Shown: piece by piece, positions 25,486 through 33,445 of the stretch
Numbering within the stretch: position 1 is the first letter of the stretch
Layout: every line of letters starts with the position of its first letter
DNA from: Gammaproteobacteria bacterium
GTDB taxonomy: Bacteria; Pseudomonadota; Gammaproteobacteria; Pseudomonadales; Litorivicinaceae
Direction of reading: 5' to 3'
Assembly: GCA_024640985.1 (NCBI GenBank)
Contig: JAHEDY010000024.1
Span: forward strand, 1 to 37,490
DNA length: 37,490 nt
Translations under genes and position numbers: made by a program
The notes under the pieces: generated by a model
What the model was told of the DNA's origin: nothing
Database searches by the model: none
The model's input: only the letters and a program-made list of their open reading frames with translations

Positions 25486-26874
25486 ATGACCAAAAAAACC
25501 TTCGTACTCGATACTAACGTTCTTCTGCATGATCCGATGAGTGTATTCAATTTTCATGAACATGCTGCAGTCATTCCGATGACTGTACTTGAAGAGCTGG
25601 ATGACATTAAAGATCGCAAGAAAAATGTCGCTGCTGAAGCACGCTCGGCGATTCGTATGATTGATGAAGTGCTCGGACATTCGACCCCAGAGGCGATCGC
25701 GCGAGGTGTCGAGATCCCAATTGCCTTGAAAGGAGATAGTGGGACTCAACTTGGGACCTTGGCGATTCATCGATCACCGCTCGCTGATGAATCAAGAGGT
25801 CGGCTTGATGACATTGAGTCCAATGACAACCGGATTATTAACTGCGCGCTTGAGATTCAAAATAGCGACCCATCGCAGGAAGTGATCCTGGTGACCAAAG
25901 ACATCAATATGCGCTTAAAAGCCCTGGGTGCTGGTTTGAATCGCGTCGAGGATTACCGACGGGATCAGTTAGTCAGCGATGTGGAATTGCTCCCGTCGGG
26001 TCACTTGGAATTTGAGACTGAATTTTGGAAGTTGGTTTCCGATGTAGATTCTTGGAGCGAAGGGGCGAAAACCTATCATCGTGTTCCCAAGACGATTTTT
26101 ACTGAAGAAATTTATGCCAACCAGTACGTGATTGATTCTACCGATGAGTTCGCCGCACGCATCAGTCAAATCGAAGATGAATCTGTGGTGTTGTTGGATA
26201 TTGGTCGTCACCGACTGGAAGAAATGGAAGCCTGGGGTATTCGTCCACTCAATGTCTATCAGGGGATGGCCATGCATGCCTTGTTGGATCCAGGCCTTGA
26301 TCTGAATCTGTTGATTGGGGCGGCAGGGTCTGGAAAAACGCTCTTGTCTCTGGCTTGCGCGCTTGAGATGGTGGTTGAACAAAAACGCTACTCGAAGATT
26401 GTGGTGACCCGGTCCACACCACCTGTGGCTGAGGACATTGGTTTCCTCCCAGGCACTGAAGAAGAAAAAATGATGCCTTGGTTGGCCGCGATTCATGACA
26501 ACTTAGAAGCGCTTCATGAGCACGATGACAATCCGGAGGCATCCATTCGATTTGCCCTAGAAAAGGGCAATATTCAGTTTAAATCGTTGAATTTCATTCG
26601 GGGTCGCTCGATTCAGGATGCGATGATTTTGCTGGATGAGTCACAAAATTTAACCCCACAGCAACTCAAAACCATTATCACTCGGTGTGGCAAAGGCTCA
26701 AAAATTGTGTGTTTGGGGAACCTTGCGCAGATCGACAGCAACTATCTAACCGCGTTAACCTCTGGGTTGACCTATGTGGTCGAACGATTCAAGGGTTGGA
26801 CGGGAGCCTCCACTCAGCATTTGGAGGGTGTCGTTCGTTCGCGTTTGGCCTCTTATGCGGAGCAAAATCTGTAA
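25486..26874 (+). CDS. PIN domain plus PhoH-type ATPase (PhoH2-like)
   Basis: A 462-residue fusion. The N-terminal PIN RNase-like domain (about 1-150) has TFVLDTNVLLHDP with D9 and N11, ELDDIKD near 37 and VTKDINMRLKA near 136, the acidic cluster expected for nuclease activity. The C-terminal PhoH P-loop domain carries Walker A GAAGSGKT at 278-285, SLNFIRGRSIQDAMILLDE with Walker B at 381-385 and CLGNLAQID near 410. Such PhoH2 proteins are reported as RNA helicase/RNase in other bacteria; the cellular role here is uncertain. ATG 25486 is used because the family begins at the PIN domain; the frame extends to 25387 through the promoter region. The next gene starts directly after the stop. Confidence 0.92.
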   Translation: MTKKTFVLDTNVLLHDPMSVFNFHEHAAVIPMTVLEELDDIKDRKKNVAAEARSAIRMIDEVLGHSTPEAIARGVEIPIALKGDSGTQLGTLAIHRSPLADESRGRLDDIESNDNRIINCALEIQNSDPSQEVILVTKDINMRLKALGAGLNRVEDYRRDQLVSDVELLPSGHLEFETEFWKLVSDVDSWSEGAKTYHRVPKTIFTEEIYANQYVIDSTDEFAARISQIEDESVVLLDIGRHRLEEMEAWGIRPLNVYQGMAMHALLDPGLDLNLLIGAAGSGKTLLSLACALEMVVEQKRYSKIVVTRSTPPVAEDIGFLPGTEEEKMMPWLAAIHDNLEALHEHDDNPEASIRFALEKGNIQFKSLNFIRGRSIQDAMILLDESQNLTPQQLKTIITRCGKGSKIVCLGNLAQIDSNYLTALTSGLTYVVERFKGWTGASTQHLEGVVRSRLASYAEQNL

Positions 26875-28335
26875 GTGCGCATTTGGATTCTTTTGGTTGG
26901 CTTGGTTGCGCTCATTGTCTTGAGCCTTGGAGCTGTTCCGGTCCATTTTGATGAAGCGCAATACACCACCTGGCTCGCCCATCAAGATTTAAGTTATCAA
27001 ACCAAAGGCCCGTTGGTGACGGCGACTCAGTCGATCACTCATGGGATCGAGTGGCTACCACAACTGGTTCAAGTCAGGCTTCCCGCCTGGCTTGCTTGGC
27101 TATTATCCGGCGTCCTTTTGGTTTGGCTGGGTCGGCTTGCCGGTTTTGACCAAGAGGCTGGGCGTCGACTATTGATCCTTTTTGTCACCAGTCCGATGAT
27201 TTTTGCGTTGGGCATGGTGCATACCACGGATATTTGGCTACTCTTTTTCATGTTGTTGGCCTTGTGTGCGTTTGCCTCGATTTTGCATTGTCGACCGAAC
27301 CAGCAAACTGAGCTTTGGTGGCTGTTACTCGGTGCCTCGCTTGGCCTGGGGGCGCTTGCGAAGTTATCGATCGCTCTGGTGCCTTTATCGATCTTGCCTT
27401 GGGTCGTGATTCGAAGTCCGCGACTCATTTTTACCCCGGGACCTTACTTGGGGGCGCTCTTATGCGCCTTTGTCATGACCCCTTGGATTCTGTGGAATAT
27501 GGATCATGAGTTTGCCCACCTCTCGCATGAGTTTGGACATGTGAATTCAGAGAACGATAGCCTTTGGCATACGATTGATTGGATTCCAATGGTGCTGATG
27601 TCTGCAATTCCGGTCATGCTTTTGTCGCTGCTTGGTGGGTTAAAGGTCAAGCTCGATGATTTGGCAAACGAGCGTGAAGAAGCAGTTCGCGACATGCTTC
27701 TGTACAGTTTTTGCATATTAATTGTCCTGTTTGTCATCAAAGGATTCATGGGCGAAGTGCTCTTAAATTGGGTGTTACCTCTCGTGCCCGTGTTGTTGAT
27801 GATGTTTGCGATCCGGATGCGTTGGTCTCCCTCCAATACCTTGATTGCGGGCACGGTTCAGATGGGCATTTTAGTCGCACTACTTTATCCCTATGCATTG
27901 GGGTTGAGTATGAAACAGGATCCGTTTCAAAAGATCAGGGGCTGGGATCGTGTGGTTGAGGCGTCTGCCGAGCGTGCGGGTCCGACAGAAGTTGTGACCA
28001 CCGATCATTACTCAACGTTGGCCTGGGCCTTATATTTTTGGCCATCAGATGTCGATAATGCTCGGCGATATCTGTCGCCAACAGGGCAGGTGATTCCGAG
28101 CGTGACGCGCAGGCGGAATCAATATGACAACTGGGATGTTTTGAATCAGCCTTACCCTTCACTGGTTCACATTGGCCAGTACTCTGAGCAACTGGCCAGG
28201 CGTTGTCTTGAGTTTCAAGATTTGGGAGAAGTGTCGCAAGTGATGCCAGACGGCACCATTCGCTCCACCCTGAATGTCTTCCGCTGCCTTGGTTTTAGCC
28301 CCGATCCGCCCTGGCCTTCGGTCAATTCCCATTAA
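26875..28335 (+). CDS. Membrane glycosyltransferase, GT39/ArnT-like
   Basis: A 486-residue integral membrane protein with about ten to eleven hydrophobic helices. After the first helix the sequence VHFDEAQYTTWLAHQ (about 24-38) gives the acidic first-loop motif of GT-C enzymes, and HTTDIWLLFFMLLALCAF near 113 matches the second conserved motif of dolichyl/undecaprenyl-phosphate-sugar glycosyltransferases. A periplasmic C-terminal part follows (about 360-486). It most likely transfers a sugar from a polyprenyl phosphate donor to lipid A, a protein or another glycan; acceptor unknown. Start GTG 26875 abuts the previous TAA. The 3' end overlaps the convergent ComF-like gene by four bases. Confidence 0.85.
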   Translation: MRIWILLVGLVALIVLSLGAVPVHFDEAQYTTWLAHQDLSYQTKGPLVTATQSITHGIEWLPQLVQVRLPAWLAWLLSGVLLVWLGRLAGFDQEAGRRLLILFVTSPMIFALGMVHTTDIWLLFFMLLALCAFASILHCRPNQQTELWWLLLGASLGLGALAKLSIALVPLSILPWVVIRSPRLIFTPGPYLGALLCAFVMTPWILWNMDHEFAHLSHEFGHVNSENDSLWHTIDWIPMVLMSAIPVMLLSLLGGLKVKLDDLANEREEAVRDMLLYSFCILIVLFVIKGFMGEVLLNWVLPLVPVLLMMFAIRMRWSPSNTLIAGTVQMGILVALLYPYALGLSMKQDPFQKIRGWDRVVEASAERAGPTEVVTTDHYSTLAWALYFWPSDVDNARRYLSPTGQVIPSVTRRRNQYDNWDVLNQPYPSLVHIGQYSEQLARRCLEFQDLGEVSQVMPDGTIRSTLNVFRCLGFSPDPPWPSVNSH

Positions 28336-28757
28336 TGGGTCATTAGGCAGAGCGTTCGTGTGGTGGGTTCCTTCGGTGGATAACGGCATAGCTGGATCTG
28401 TCTGAGGCTCTGACGAGACTGCGTTGCGCATGCATGGTGCGGATCATGTTCAATGATCGTTTTGACAAGGGCACCTAATACATAGTCATCAGAAGGCGCG
28501 ATCCAAATCCTGGCTTGTCTCGGAAGGATTGGGATGAGCTTTTGTACGATTGGAGTGAGAGCCCGGAGTTGGCCGGTTCGGTCATAATGCTGGATGAGCT
28601 GCATGATAGTCTCATTGCCGAGAAACCAGGCCTCTGTGAGTGCATTGATCTCGAATGGTCCGACTTGGAGATGCCGACGACAGAGACGACACAATACTTG
28701 TCGAGTTTTGTTTCGGCACCGGATGCAGGGTTCGCTGTAAAGTTTTATGACCTTCAT
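28332..28757 (-). CDS. Short ComF-like zinc-ribbon protein, no PRPP loop
   Basis: A 141-residue protein. The N-terminus has a CxxC...CxxC ribbon (C11, C14, C23, C26), followed by INALTEAWFLGNETIMQLIQ and RALTPIVQKLIPIL, which I align by eye to the linker and first helices of ComF/GntX, and IWIAPSDDY near 84 to the phosphoribosyltransferase start. The DDVxTTG-type PRPP loop and the rest of that domain are missing, so it is a reduced or decaying ComF relative, or an unrelated ribbon protein. ATG 28757 is used; the frame runs back to 28808 over the bioY promoter. Position beside a biotin gene fits comF context in other gammaproteobacteria. It overlaps the GT39 gene by 4 bases. Confidence 0.55.
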   Translation of the reverse strand: MKVIKLYSEPCIRCRNKTRQVLCRLCRRHLQVGPFEINALTEAWFLGNETIMQLIQHYDRTGQLRALTPIVQKLIPILPRQARIWIAPSDDYVLGALVKTIIEHDPHHACATQSRQSLRQIQLCRYPPKEPTTRTLCLMTH

Positions 28758-28761
28758 AGAA

Positions 28762-28790
28762 TTGACGAGTCCTCCAATTTGCTCTTCAAT
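28762..28790 (+). promoter_or_regulatory. Candidate sigma-70 promoter for bioY
   Basis: TTGACG (28762-28767), 17 bases, TTCAAT (28785-28790): five and four matches to the consensus at ideal spacing, 34 bases before the bioY ATG. A small dyad TTTCA-N3-TGAAA (28803-28815) lies between it and the ribosome site. No BirA- or BioR-type operator is recognised. Confidence 0.45.
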
Positions 28791-28824
28791 GCCCTGAGAA
28801 TGTTTCATGTTGAAAGGTAGAAGT

Positions 28825-29412
28825 ATGTTGCAAGCACAGCGTTTGGTATTGATTGATGCACTTTTGGACAGGGGCCAGAGCCAGTTTCGAACACTCTTTT
28901 TGGTGTTGGCAGGTTCAATGGTCTTGACGCTGTCGGCTAAAGTTCAGGTTCCATTTTATCCAGTTCCAATGACCCTTCAGACGTTGGTGGTCTTATTGAT
29001 TGGTGTTGCCTTCGGTTGGCGGATGGGTGTTGCCACGGTCTTGGCTTATCTGGCTCAAGGAGCCATGGGATTGCCAGTGTTTGCTGGAACACCTGAGAAA
29101 GGGCTTGGTCTTTTATACATGGCTGGTCCCACCGGTGGATATCTCGTGGGCTTTGCATTAGCGGCCGCGGTCACCGGTTGGTTAGCTGAGCGTGGATTGG
29201 ACCGTACTGTAATCGGAACTGCGGTTGCGATGATCGCAGGTACTGTTGTCATTTATGCCTGCGGATTGGTGTGGCTCTCGAATTTCGTGGGCATAGAAAA
29301 GGCAGTCGCCTTTGGGATGACACCATTTTTATTCGGTGATTTGGTGAAGGTGGCATTGGCGACCGCGACACTCCCGATGATTTGGAAGTTGATCAACCGC
29401 CACCAGTTGTGA
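28825..29412 (+). CDS. bioY: Biotin transporter BioY
   Basis: A 195-residue inner-membrane S component of the biotin ECF transporter. Six hydrophobic helices are visible; the diagnostic segments are VQVPFYPVPMTLQTLVVLL near residue 46, GFGWRMGV-like FGWRMGVATVLAYLAQGAMGLPVFAG near 65-90 (two parts), and GPTGGYLVGF near 104. ATG 28825 has AAAGG upstream; an in-frame ATG at 28807 is outside this spacing. No bioM or bioN energising module is present here, so this is a solitary BioY, which may use ECF ATPases elsewhere or act alone, as reported for some bacteria. Divergent from the ComF-like gene; ends near a shared hairpin with the PfkB kinase gene. Confidence 0.94.
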   Translation: MLQAQRLVLIDALLDRGQSQFRTLFLVLAGSMVLTLSAKVQVPFYPVPMTLQTLVVLLIGVAFGWRMGVATVLAYLAQGAMGLPVFAGTPEKGLGLLYMAGPTGGYLVGFALAAAVTGWLAERGLDRTVIGTAVAMIAGTVVIYACGLVWLSNFVGIEKAVAFGMTPFLFGDLVKVALATATLPMIWKLINRHQL

Positions 29413-29415
29413 TGG

Positions 29416-29444
29416 TTTGAGGCGACTTATTGAGTCGCTTCAAA
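29416..29444. terminator. Shared hairpin between convergent bioY and the PfkB kinase gene
   Basis: Arms TTTGAGGCGACT (29416-29427) and AGTCGCTTCAAA (29433-29444), loop TATTG, twelve pairs including one G-U. It begins four bases after the bioY stop and covers the last codons and stop of the kinase gene, so both convergent transcripts end in the same structure. No clear U-tract follows on either strand. Confidence 0.6.
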
Positions 29445-30431
29445 TTCCTCAAGAAGGACCGCATGGCTTGCCAGTCCAAGCCTCGGTCCATATTGCGTAA
29501 TTAAGTATCCGGACGCATGTACGCCAAAGCGTGCAGATCGTTCAAAATCCCAGCCATTGGCTTGCCCAAACAAAAAAGCCCCTGCAAACATATCGCCGGC
29601 ACCGTTCGTGTCGACGGGTGTCACAATCCGACCAGCAACATCGATGCGTGTCTGTCCATCAAACACCGAGGCGCCGTCTTTGCCTCGGGTGCACACCCAC
29701 TGCCTTGCTGTGTTTGAGAGAGCTGACAGCGCATCTTCAATGGATGCCTGTCCAGTCCAAGTCATGGCCTCCTGTTCATTACAAAACAGTAAGTCCACGC
29801 CATCACCGACCATGTCTGTGACTTGATCTTTAAAATAAGTAACCATGGCAGGGTCTGAGAATGTCAGTGCGATCTTAATGCCTGTTTCTTTGGCGATTTG
29901 ATGCGCGCGGATCGCGGCTTCTCGCGCCTTCTCTGAACTGGCCAGATAGCCTTCAATGTAGAGCATGTCAGACGCTCTCAAGGCGTCCTCGTCAAGCTCA
30001 TGGGCACCCAAGTCACCGGTGATTCCCAAAAAGGTATTCATCGTCCGTTCCGCATCGTCGGTCACCATGACCAAGCAGCGGCCAGTCGTGCCTGCTTCTC
30101 GGATTTGATCAAGGTTGGTGGCGACGCCGGATTCGACTAAGTCTTGGTGATAGAAAGCGCCCAGTTCATCGTCGGCGACTTTGCAGCTGTAAAACACGCG
30201 AGATCCAAAATTAGCCGCAGCGATCAATGAATTCGCGGCAGACCCACCGGACGCCTGTTTTTTCAACACAGCTTGATTGCGCAGTTGCTCTTCGAGATCG
30301 ATCAACTGCGAATCATCGATCAAGGTCATCATGCCTTTTTCGACACCTAGTGCCTCAAGTAGTGAGTCTGAGACGTGGTATTCGGTATCAACAAGGGCAT
30401 TACCGAGACCATAGACATCGTAATGTGCCAT
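29427..30431 (-). CDS. PfkB family sugar/nucleoside kinase, adenosine-kinase-like
   Basis: A 334-residue ribokinase-fold protein. The N-terminus YDVYGLGNALVDTEY, the GGSAANSLIAAANFG segment near 62 (PfkB signature 1), FYSCKVADDELG near 80 and the C-terminal DTNGAGDMFAGAFLFGQ near 283 (signature 2 with catalytic Asp in GAGD) mark it as PfkB. Closely similar proteins are annotated as adenosine kinase; I infer but cannot prove that substrate. ATG 30431 overlaps the aspC stop (TGATG), so it is translationally coupled to aspC; TTG 30434 is a possible but unnecessary upstream start. The 3' end lies within a hairpin shared with bioY. Confidence 0.88.
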   Translation of the reverse strand: MAHYDVYGLGNALVDTEYHVSDSLLEALGVEKGMMTLIDDSQLIDLEEQLRNQAVLKKQASGGSAANSLIAAANFGSRVFYSCKVADDELGAFYHQDLVESGVATNLDQIREAGTTGRCLVMVTDDAERTMNTFLGITGDLGAHELDEDALRASDMLYIEGYLASSEKAREAAIRAHQIAKETGIKIALTFSDPAMVTYFKDQVTDMVGDGVDLLFCNEQEAMTWTGQASIEDALSALSNTARQWVCTRGKDGASVFDGQTRIDVAGRIVTPVDTNGAGDMFAGAFLFGQANGWDFERSARFGVHASGYLITQYGPRLGLASHAVLLEEFEATQ

Positions 30432-31618
30432 CAAAGGACCTTCGCAATCGCGTCACAGAGTGGATCGATATTCGCAGGCGTGATTCCTGCGACATTGATG
30501 CGACCGGAACCAACGATGTAGATGTGATTATCATGACGAAGTTTCAGGACTTGATCTTGGGTGAGCCCTGAAAAACTAAACATCCCTTTTTGATGGTTGA
30601 TAAAATCGAAGTCAACGGTCTGCTGGCGATCGGTCATGCCTTGCACAAAGGCTTGGCGCATGTTTTTAATCCGAGCTCGCATGTCAGCTAACTCCTGAAT
30701 CCACAGTGCTTTCAGAGACTCATCACCGAGGATGGTGGCGACAATCTTACCGCCATGAGCGGGTGGGCTTGAGTAGATGGCTCGGATTGCTGCTTGAATG
30801 TGGCTGAATGCATTGACCGCTTCTTCAGCAGTCTCTTCCACAACGGTAATTGCGCCGATCCGCTCGTTATACAAGCCGAAATTCTTGGAGTAAGAGCTGG
30901 CAACCAAAACGGCTAAGCCTGCATTGAGCAGTACATGAAGACCGGATCGATCTTCTTCTAAGCCTTCACCAAACCCTTGATAGGCGAAGTCGACCAGGCA
31001 AACCAAATTTTTCGCAGTCGCCTGATGCGCGATCGCCTCCCAGGCGGTTTGGTCAAGATCGATGCCTGATGGGTTGTGGCAGCAACCGTGAAGGATCAGG
31101 ACATCGCCATCGGCCACGCCTTCTAGATCAGCCATGAAGCCTTCGCCATTTAGGCCTTGGGACGCTTTATCGTAGTAACGATAATCCTTCACAGGGAAGC
31201 CTGCGGCTTCAAAAATGGTGCGATGATTGGCCCAACTTGGATTGGAAAGCCAGACGGTTGCTTTAGGTCTTGCTCGTTGTAAAAAGTCGGCTGCCACACG
31301 TAACGCACCAGTGCCTCCGGGAGTTTGCGCGGTTTTTGCACGGCCTTCGCGAATGATGGCATGGCCTTCTCCGAAGAGGAGGTCCTGCGTGTGACTGGCA
31401 ACTTCTGGCACACCGGGGATCGAGAGGTAGCTCTTGCTAGTTTCAGTTTCAAGCAGGCGCCTCTCGGCTTGCTTGACAGCTTCTAAGATCGGCGTTTGAC
31501 CTGTGGCGTCCTGATAGACGCCGACACCCAAATTGATTTTGTCGGGATGAGTATCTGCTTTAAAGGTTTCAGTGAGGCCAAGGATGGGATCGGCAGGAGC
31601 CAGGTCGAGTTGGAACAT
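30431..31618 (-). CDS. aspC: Aspartate aminotransferase (class I, AspC/TyrB type)
   Basis: A 395-residue PLP enzyme (E. coli AspC has 396) that interconverts aspartate/2-oxoglutarate and oxaloacetate/glutamate, with possible aromatic activity. PLP lysine is K245 in SSYSKNFGLYNER; other motifs: APADPILGL near 7, AQTPGGTGALRVAADFL near 97, NPSWANH near 126 and HGCCHNPSGID near 178. The motifs match AspC more closely than TyrB by eye. ATG 31618 is selected with GGAG eight bases upstream; GTG 31627 is in frame but without its own site. It is followed by the PfkB gene with TGATG overlap and preceded, after 74 bases, by cmoB on the same strand. Confidence 0.94.
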   Translation of the reverse strand: MFQLDLAPADPILGLTETFKADTHPDKINLGVGVYQDATGQTPILEAVKQAERRLLETETSKSYLSIPGVPEVASHTQDLLFGEGHAIIREGRAKTAQTPGGTGALRVAADFLQRARPKATVWLSNPSWANHRTIFEAAGFPVKDYRYYDKASQGLNGEGFMADLEGVADGDVLILHGCCHNPSGIDLDQTAWEAIAHQATAKNLVCLVDFAYQGFGEGLEEDRSGLHVLLNAGLAVLVASSYSKNFGLYNERIGAITVVEETAEEAVNAFSHIQAAIRAIYSSPPAHGGKIVATILGDESLKALWIQELADMRARIKNMRQAFVQGMTDRQQTVDFDFINHQKGMFSFSGLTQDQVLKLRHDNHIYIVGSGRINVAGITPANIDPLCDAIAKVL

Positions 31619-31692
31619 TGAAGTCACTCCAGAGACATCAGTCGGGAAAGGCGCGATTGTCGCATAATTTTGCTCGCAAACGCGAGGTTCGA

Positions 31693-32649
31693 TCAGGCTT
31701 GGGGGAGGATGGCGCGGAGCGCTGCACGTGTCGGTCGTGGGAGCCCTTCCACGGTGAGATCGGGATTGTTGGGGTCTAGCGCATGCTCAAAGGATTCAAA
31801 TGGCATCCAGTCAGTTGTCCGCTGTTCATCGATGGTGGTGATTGAGACATCAAGGCACTCGATGTCTTGAAACCCAACACGACTGAGCCACCGGGATAAC
31901 GCGGCAACCGAGGGTAAAAACCAGACGTTATTCATTCGGGCATAACGATCTGGTGGAAGCAAACAGGCGGTCTCATCGCCATCGATCACCAAGGTCTCAA
32001 GGATGAGTTGTCCCCCAGGTTTGACCCATCGTTTTAACTGCTCAAGATGATGGATTGGGTCTTTTCTGTGGTACAGCACACCCATCGAAAATACCGTATC
32101 AAAGGCAAGAATTCCTGCGTCAAACTCTTCAAGAGTGACAGGTAGAGATGCGGCTTTCGGGTTGCCAAGGAGGTGCTTGATCAAGGCGAATTGGCAATGA
32201 AACAACACGCTCGGATCAATGCCCAACACCTCTGAAGCACCTGCCTCAAGCATCCGCCATAAGTGATAGCCAGACCCTGAGCCAACATCTAGGACGCGAT
32301 GATCGGTGAGATCGAGGTGGGTTTGCAGTCGGTCCCATTTCAGGTCAGAGCGCCACTCGGTATCTACATGAATCGGCCCAAATTGAAACGGGCCTTTGCG
32401 CCAGGGCATCAGCCCCTCAAGGGCTGATCGGAGTGCCGCCTCAGAGTCGCGTGGAATCGAAGTCAGTCCAACGAAGCGTCCAAACATGGCCTGATCGGAT
32501 TCGATGGTGGGTGTTTTGGCGAGCGCTTTTGACCAACGTGTTAAATCACCATGACTGAGTCGTCGATCAATCAGGGGTTGATGCGTATTGACCAATGCTT
32601 CAAGCCATGGGAGTTCTTGGTGCGTCCAGGCATGATCAATCCCAATCAT
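31693..32649 (-). CDS. cmoB: tRNA U34 carboxymethyltransferase CmoB
   Basis: A 318-residue enzyme (E. coli 323) that transfers the carboxymethyl group from carboxy-SAM to 5-hydroxyuridine 34 of tRNAs, completing cmo5U formation. SAM-type motif I is VLDVGSGSGYHLWRML near 119, followed by VLGIDPSVLFHCQF near 142 and FDTVFSMGVLYHRKDPIHHL near 185, the CmoB hallmark. The N-terminal part with GPFQFGPIHVDTEWRSDLKW near 90 is also typical. ATG 32649 overlaps the cmoA stop (ATGA), giving the conserved cmoA-cmoB pair; the frame extends further back to 32664 in cmoA but lacks a reason to start there. Confidence 0.95.
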   Translation of the reverse strand: MIGIDHAWTHQELPWLEALVNTHQPLIDRRLSHGDLTRWSKALAKTPTIESDQAMFGRFVGLTSIPRDSEAALRSALEGLMPWRKGPFQFGPIHVDTEWRSDLKWDRLQTHLDLTDHRVLDVGSGSGYHLWRMLEAGASEVLGIDPSVLFHCQFALIKHLLGNPKAASLPVTLEEFDAGILAFDTVFSMGVLYHRKDPIHHLEQLKRWVKPGGQLILETLVIDGDETACLLPPDRYARMNNVWFLPSVAALSRWLSRVGFQDIECLDVSITTIDEQRTTDWMPFESFEHALDPNNPDLTVEGLPRPTRAALRAILPQA

Positions 32650-33380
32650 GCAACCGCCATCCAAGCTTTAAAATTCAGGCAATGAAAAAATTCGGTGACC
32701 TCGGAAAATCCGGCCTCGTGGAGCCGGCTGATGTGTGCGTCTGAGGTTTCTGGAATCAATACATTTTCGATGGCTTGACGTTTCCCTGCGATCTCGAGTT
32801 CGGAATATCCGTTGGCGCGTTTGAAATCGAGGTGCAATTCCGTCAATGCTTGTTGAGACTTGGTATTCTGAAGCACCACTTTCTCAGCCAAAATGAGAAC
32901 ACCTCCGGGTACCAGGGCTTCGTTGATGGAAGCCAGTAGTTGCATGCGCTTTTCCAGCGCGATGAACTGCAGTGTGAAATTCAATGCAACGACCGAACAG
33001 GGTTCAAATGGCAGATCGACGATATCGTGACAGACCCATTCGATGGGTAATGGGTCAAGTAGGCGATCGGAGGTTGTTTGTCGAGCTTGAGTCAGCATGG
33101 CTTCGGAATTATCGACCGCAATGATTCGACAACCCTCAGCCCTCACTTGGTTGGCCATCGCGAGAGTTGTCGCTCCCAACGAGCAGCCGAGGTCATAGAT
33201 TGCGGTATTTGGTTTGGCATGGCGTTTGGCGATCAATGCACTTGATCCAATGACCTGTCCATAGCCTGGGACACTTCGCCGAATCATATCGGGGAACACC
33301 TGAGCCACCTTTTCATCAAAACGAAATTCGCCAACGCCAGCAAAAGGCGTTTGAAACAAATGATCTTCACGATCTGCCAT
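32646..33380 (-). CDS. cmoA: Carboxy-S-adenosyl-L-methionine synthase CmoA
   Basis: A 244-residue SAM-fold enzyme (E. coli 247) that makes carboxy-SAM from SAM and prephenate for use by CmoB. Visible motifs: FRFDEKVAQVFPDMIRRSVPGY near 19, IYDLGCSLGATTLAM near 60 (glycine-rich loop), IIAVDNSEAMLTQAR near 87 and the VVALNFTLQFI segment near 127. ATG 33380 has GGAG five bases upstream; a TTG one codon earlier is less likely. Forms an ATGA-coupled pair with cmoB. It is divergent from rmuC; the 65-base gap must hold both promoters, though no convincing one was seen. Confidence 0.96.
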   Translation of the reverse strand: MADREDHLFQTPFAGVGEFRFDEKVAQVFPDMIRRSVPGYGQVIGSSALIAKRHAKPNTAIYDLGCSLGATTLAMANQVRAEGCRIIAVDNSEAMLTQARQTTSDRLLDPLPIEWVCHDIVDLPFEPCSVVALNFTLQFIALEKRMQLLASINEALVPGGVLILAEKVVLQNTKSQQALTELHLDFKRANGYSELEIAGKRQAIENVLIPETSDAHISRLHEAGFSEVTEFFHCLNFKAWMAVA

Positions 33381-33445
33381 CAAGACTCCGGTGGTGAGGT
33401 TGTCGTTGGGATGTCATCATACCGGAGGACGAGGAGATCTGAGAC

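Noticed and set aside
28515-28820. Plus-strand open frame of 101 codons opposite the ComF-like gene
   Set aside because: It has no recognisable motif, and the minus-strand frame has a four-cysteine ribbon and a neat 4-base overlap with the convergent gene, so the plus frame is taken as a shadow.
28758-28824. Biotin operator upstream of bioY
   Set aside because: No BirA-type (TTGTAAACC dyad) or BioR-type palindrome is visible; only a small TTTCA/TGAAA dyad occurs.
31673-31686. CTCGC-N4-GCGAG stem after cmoB
   Set aside because: Only five pairs, and the sequence that follows on the cmoB strand is A-rich rather than U-rich, so it is not called a terminator.
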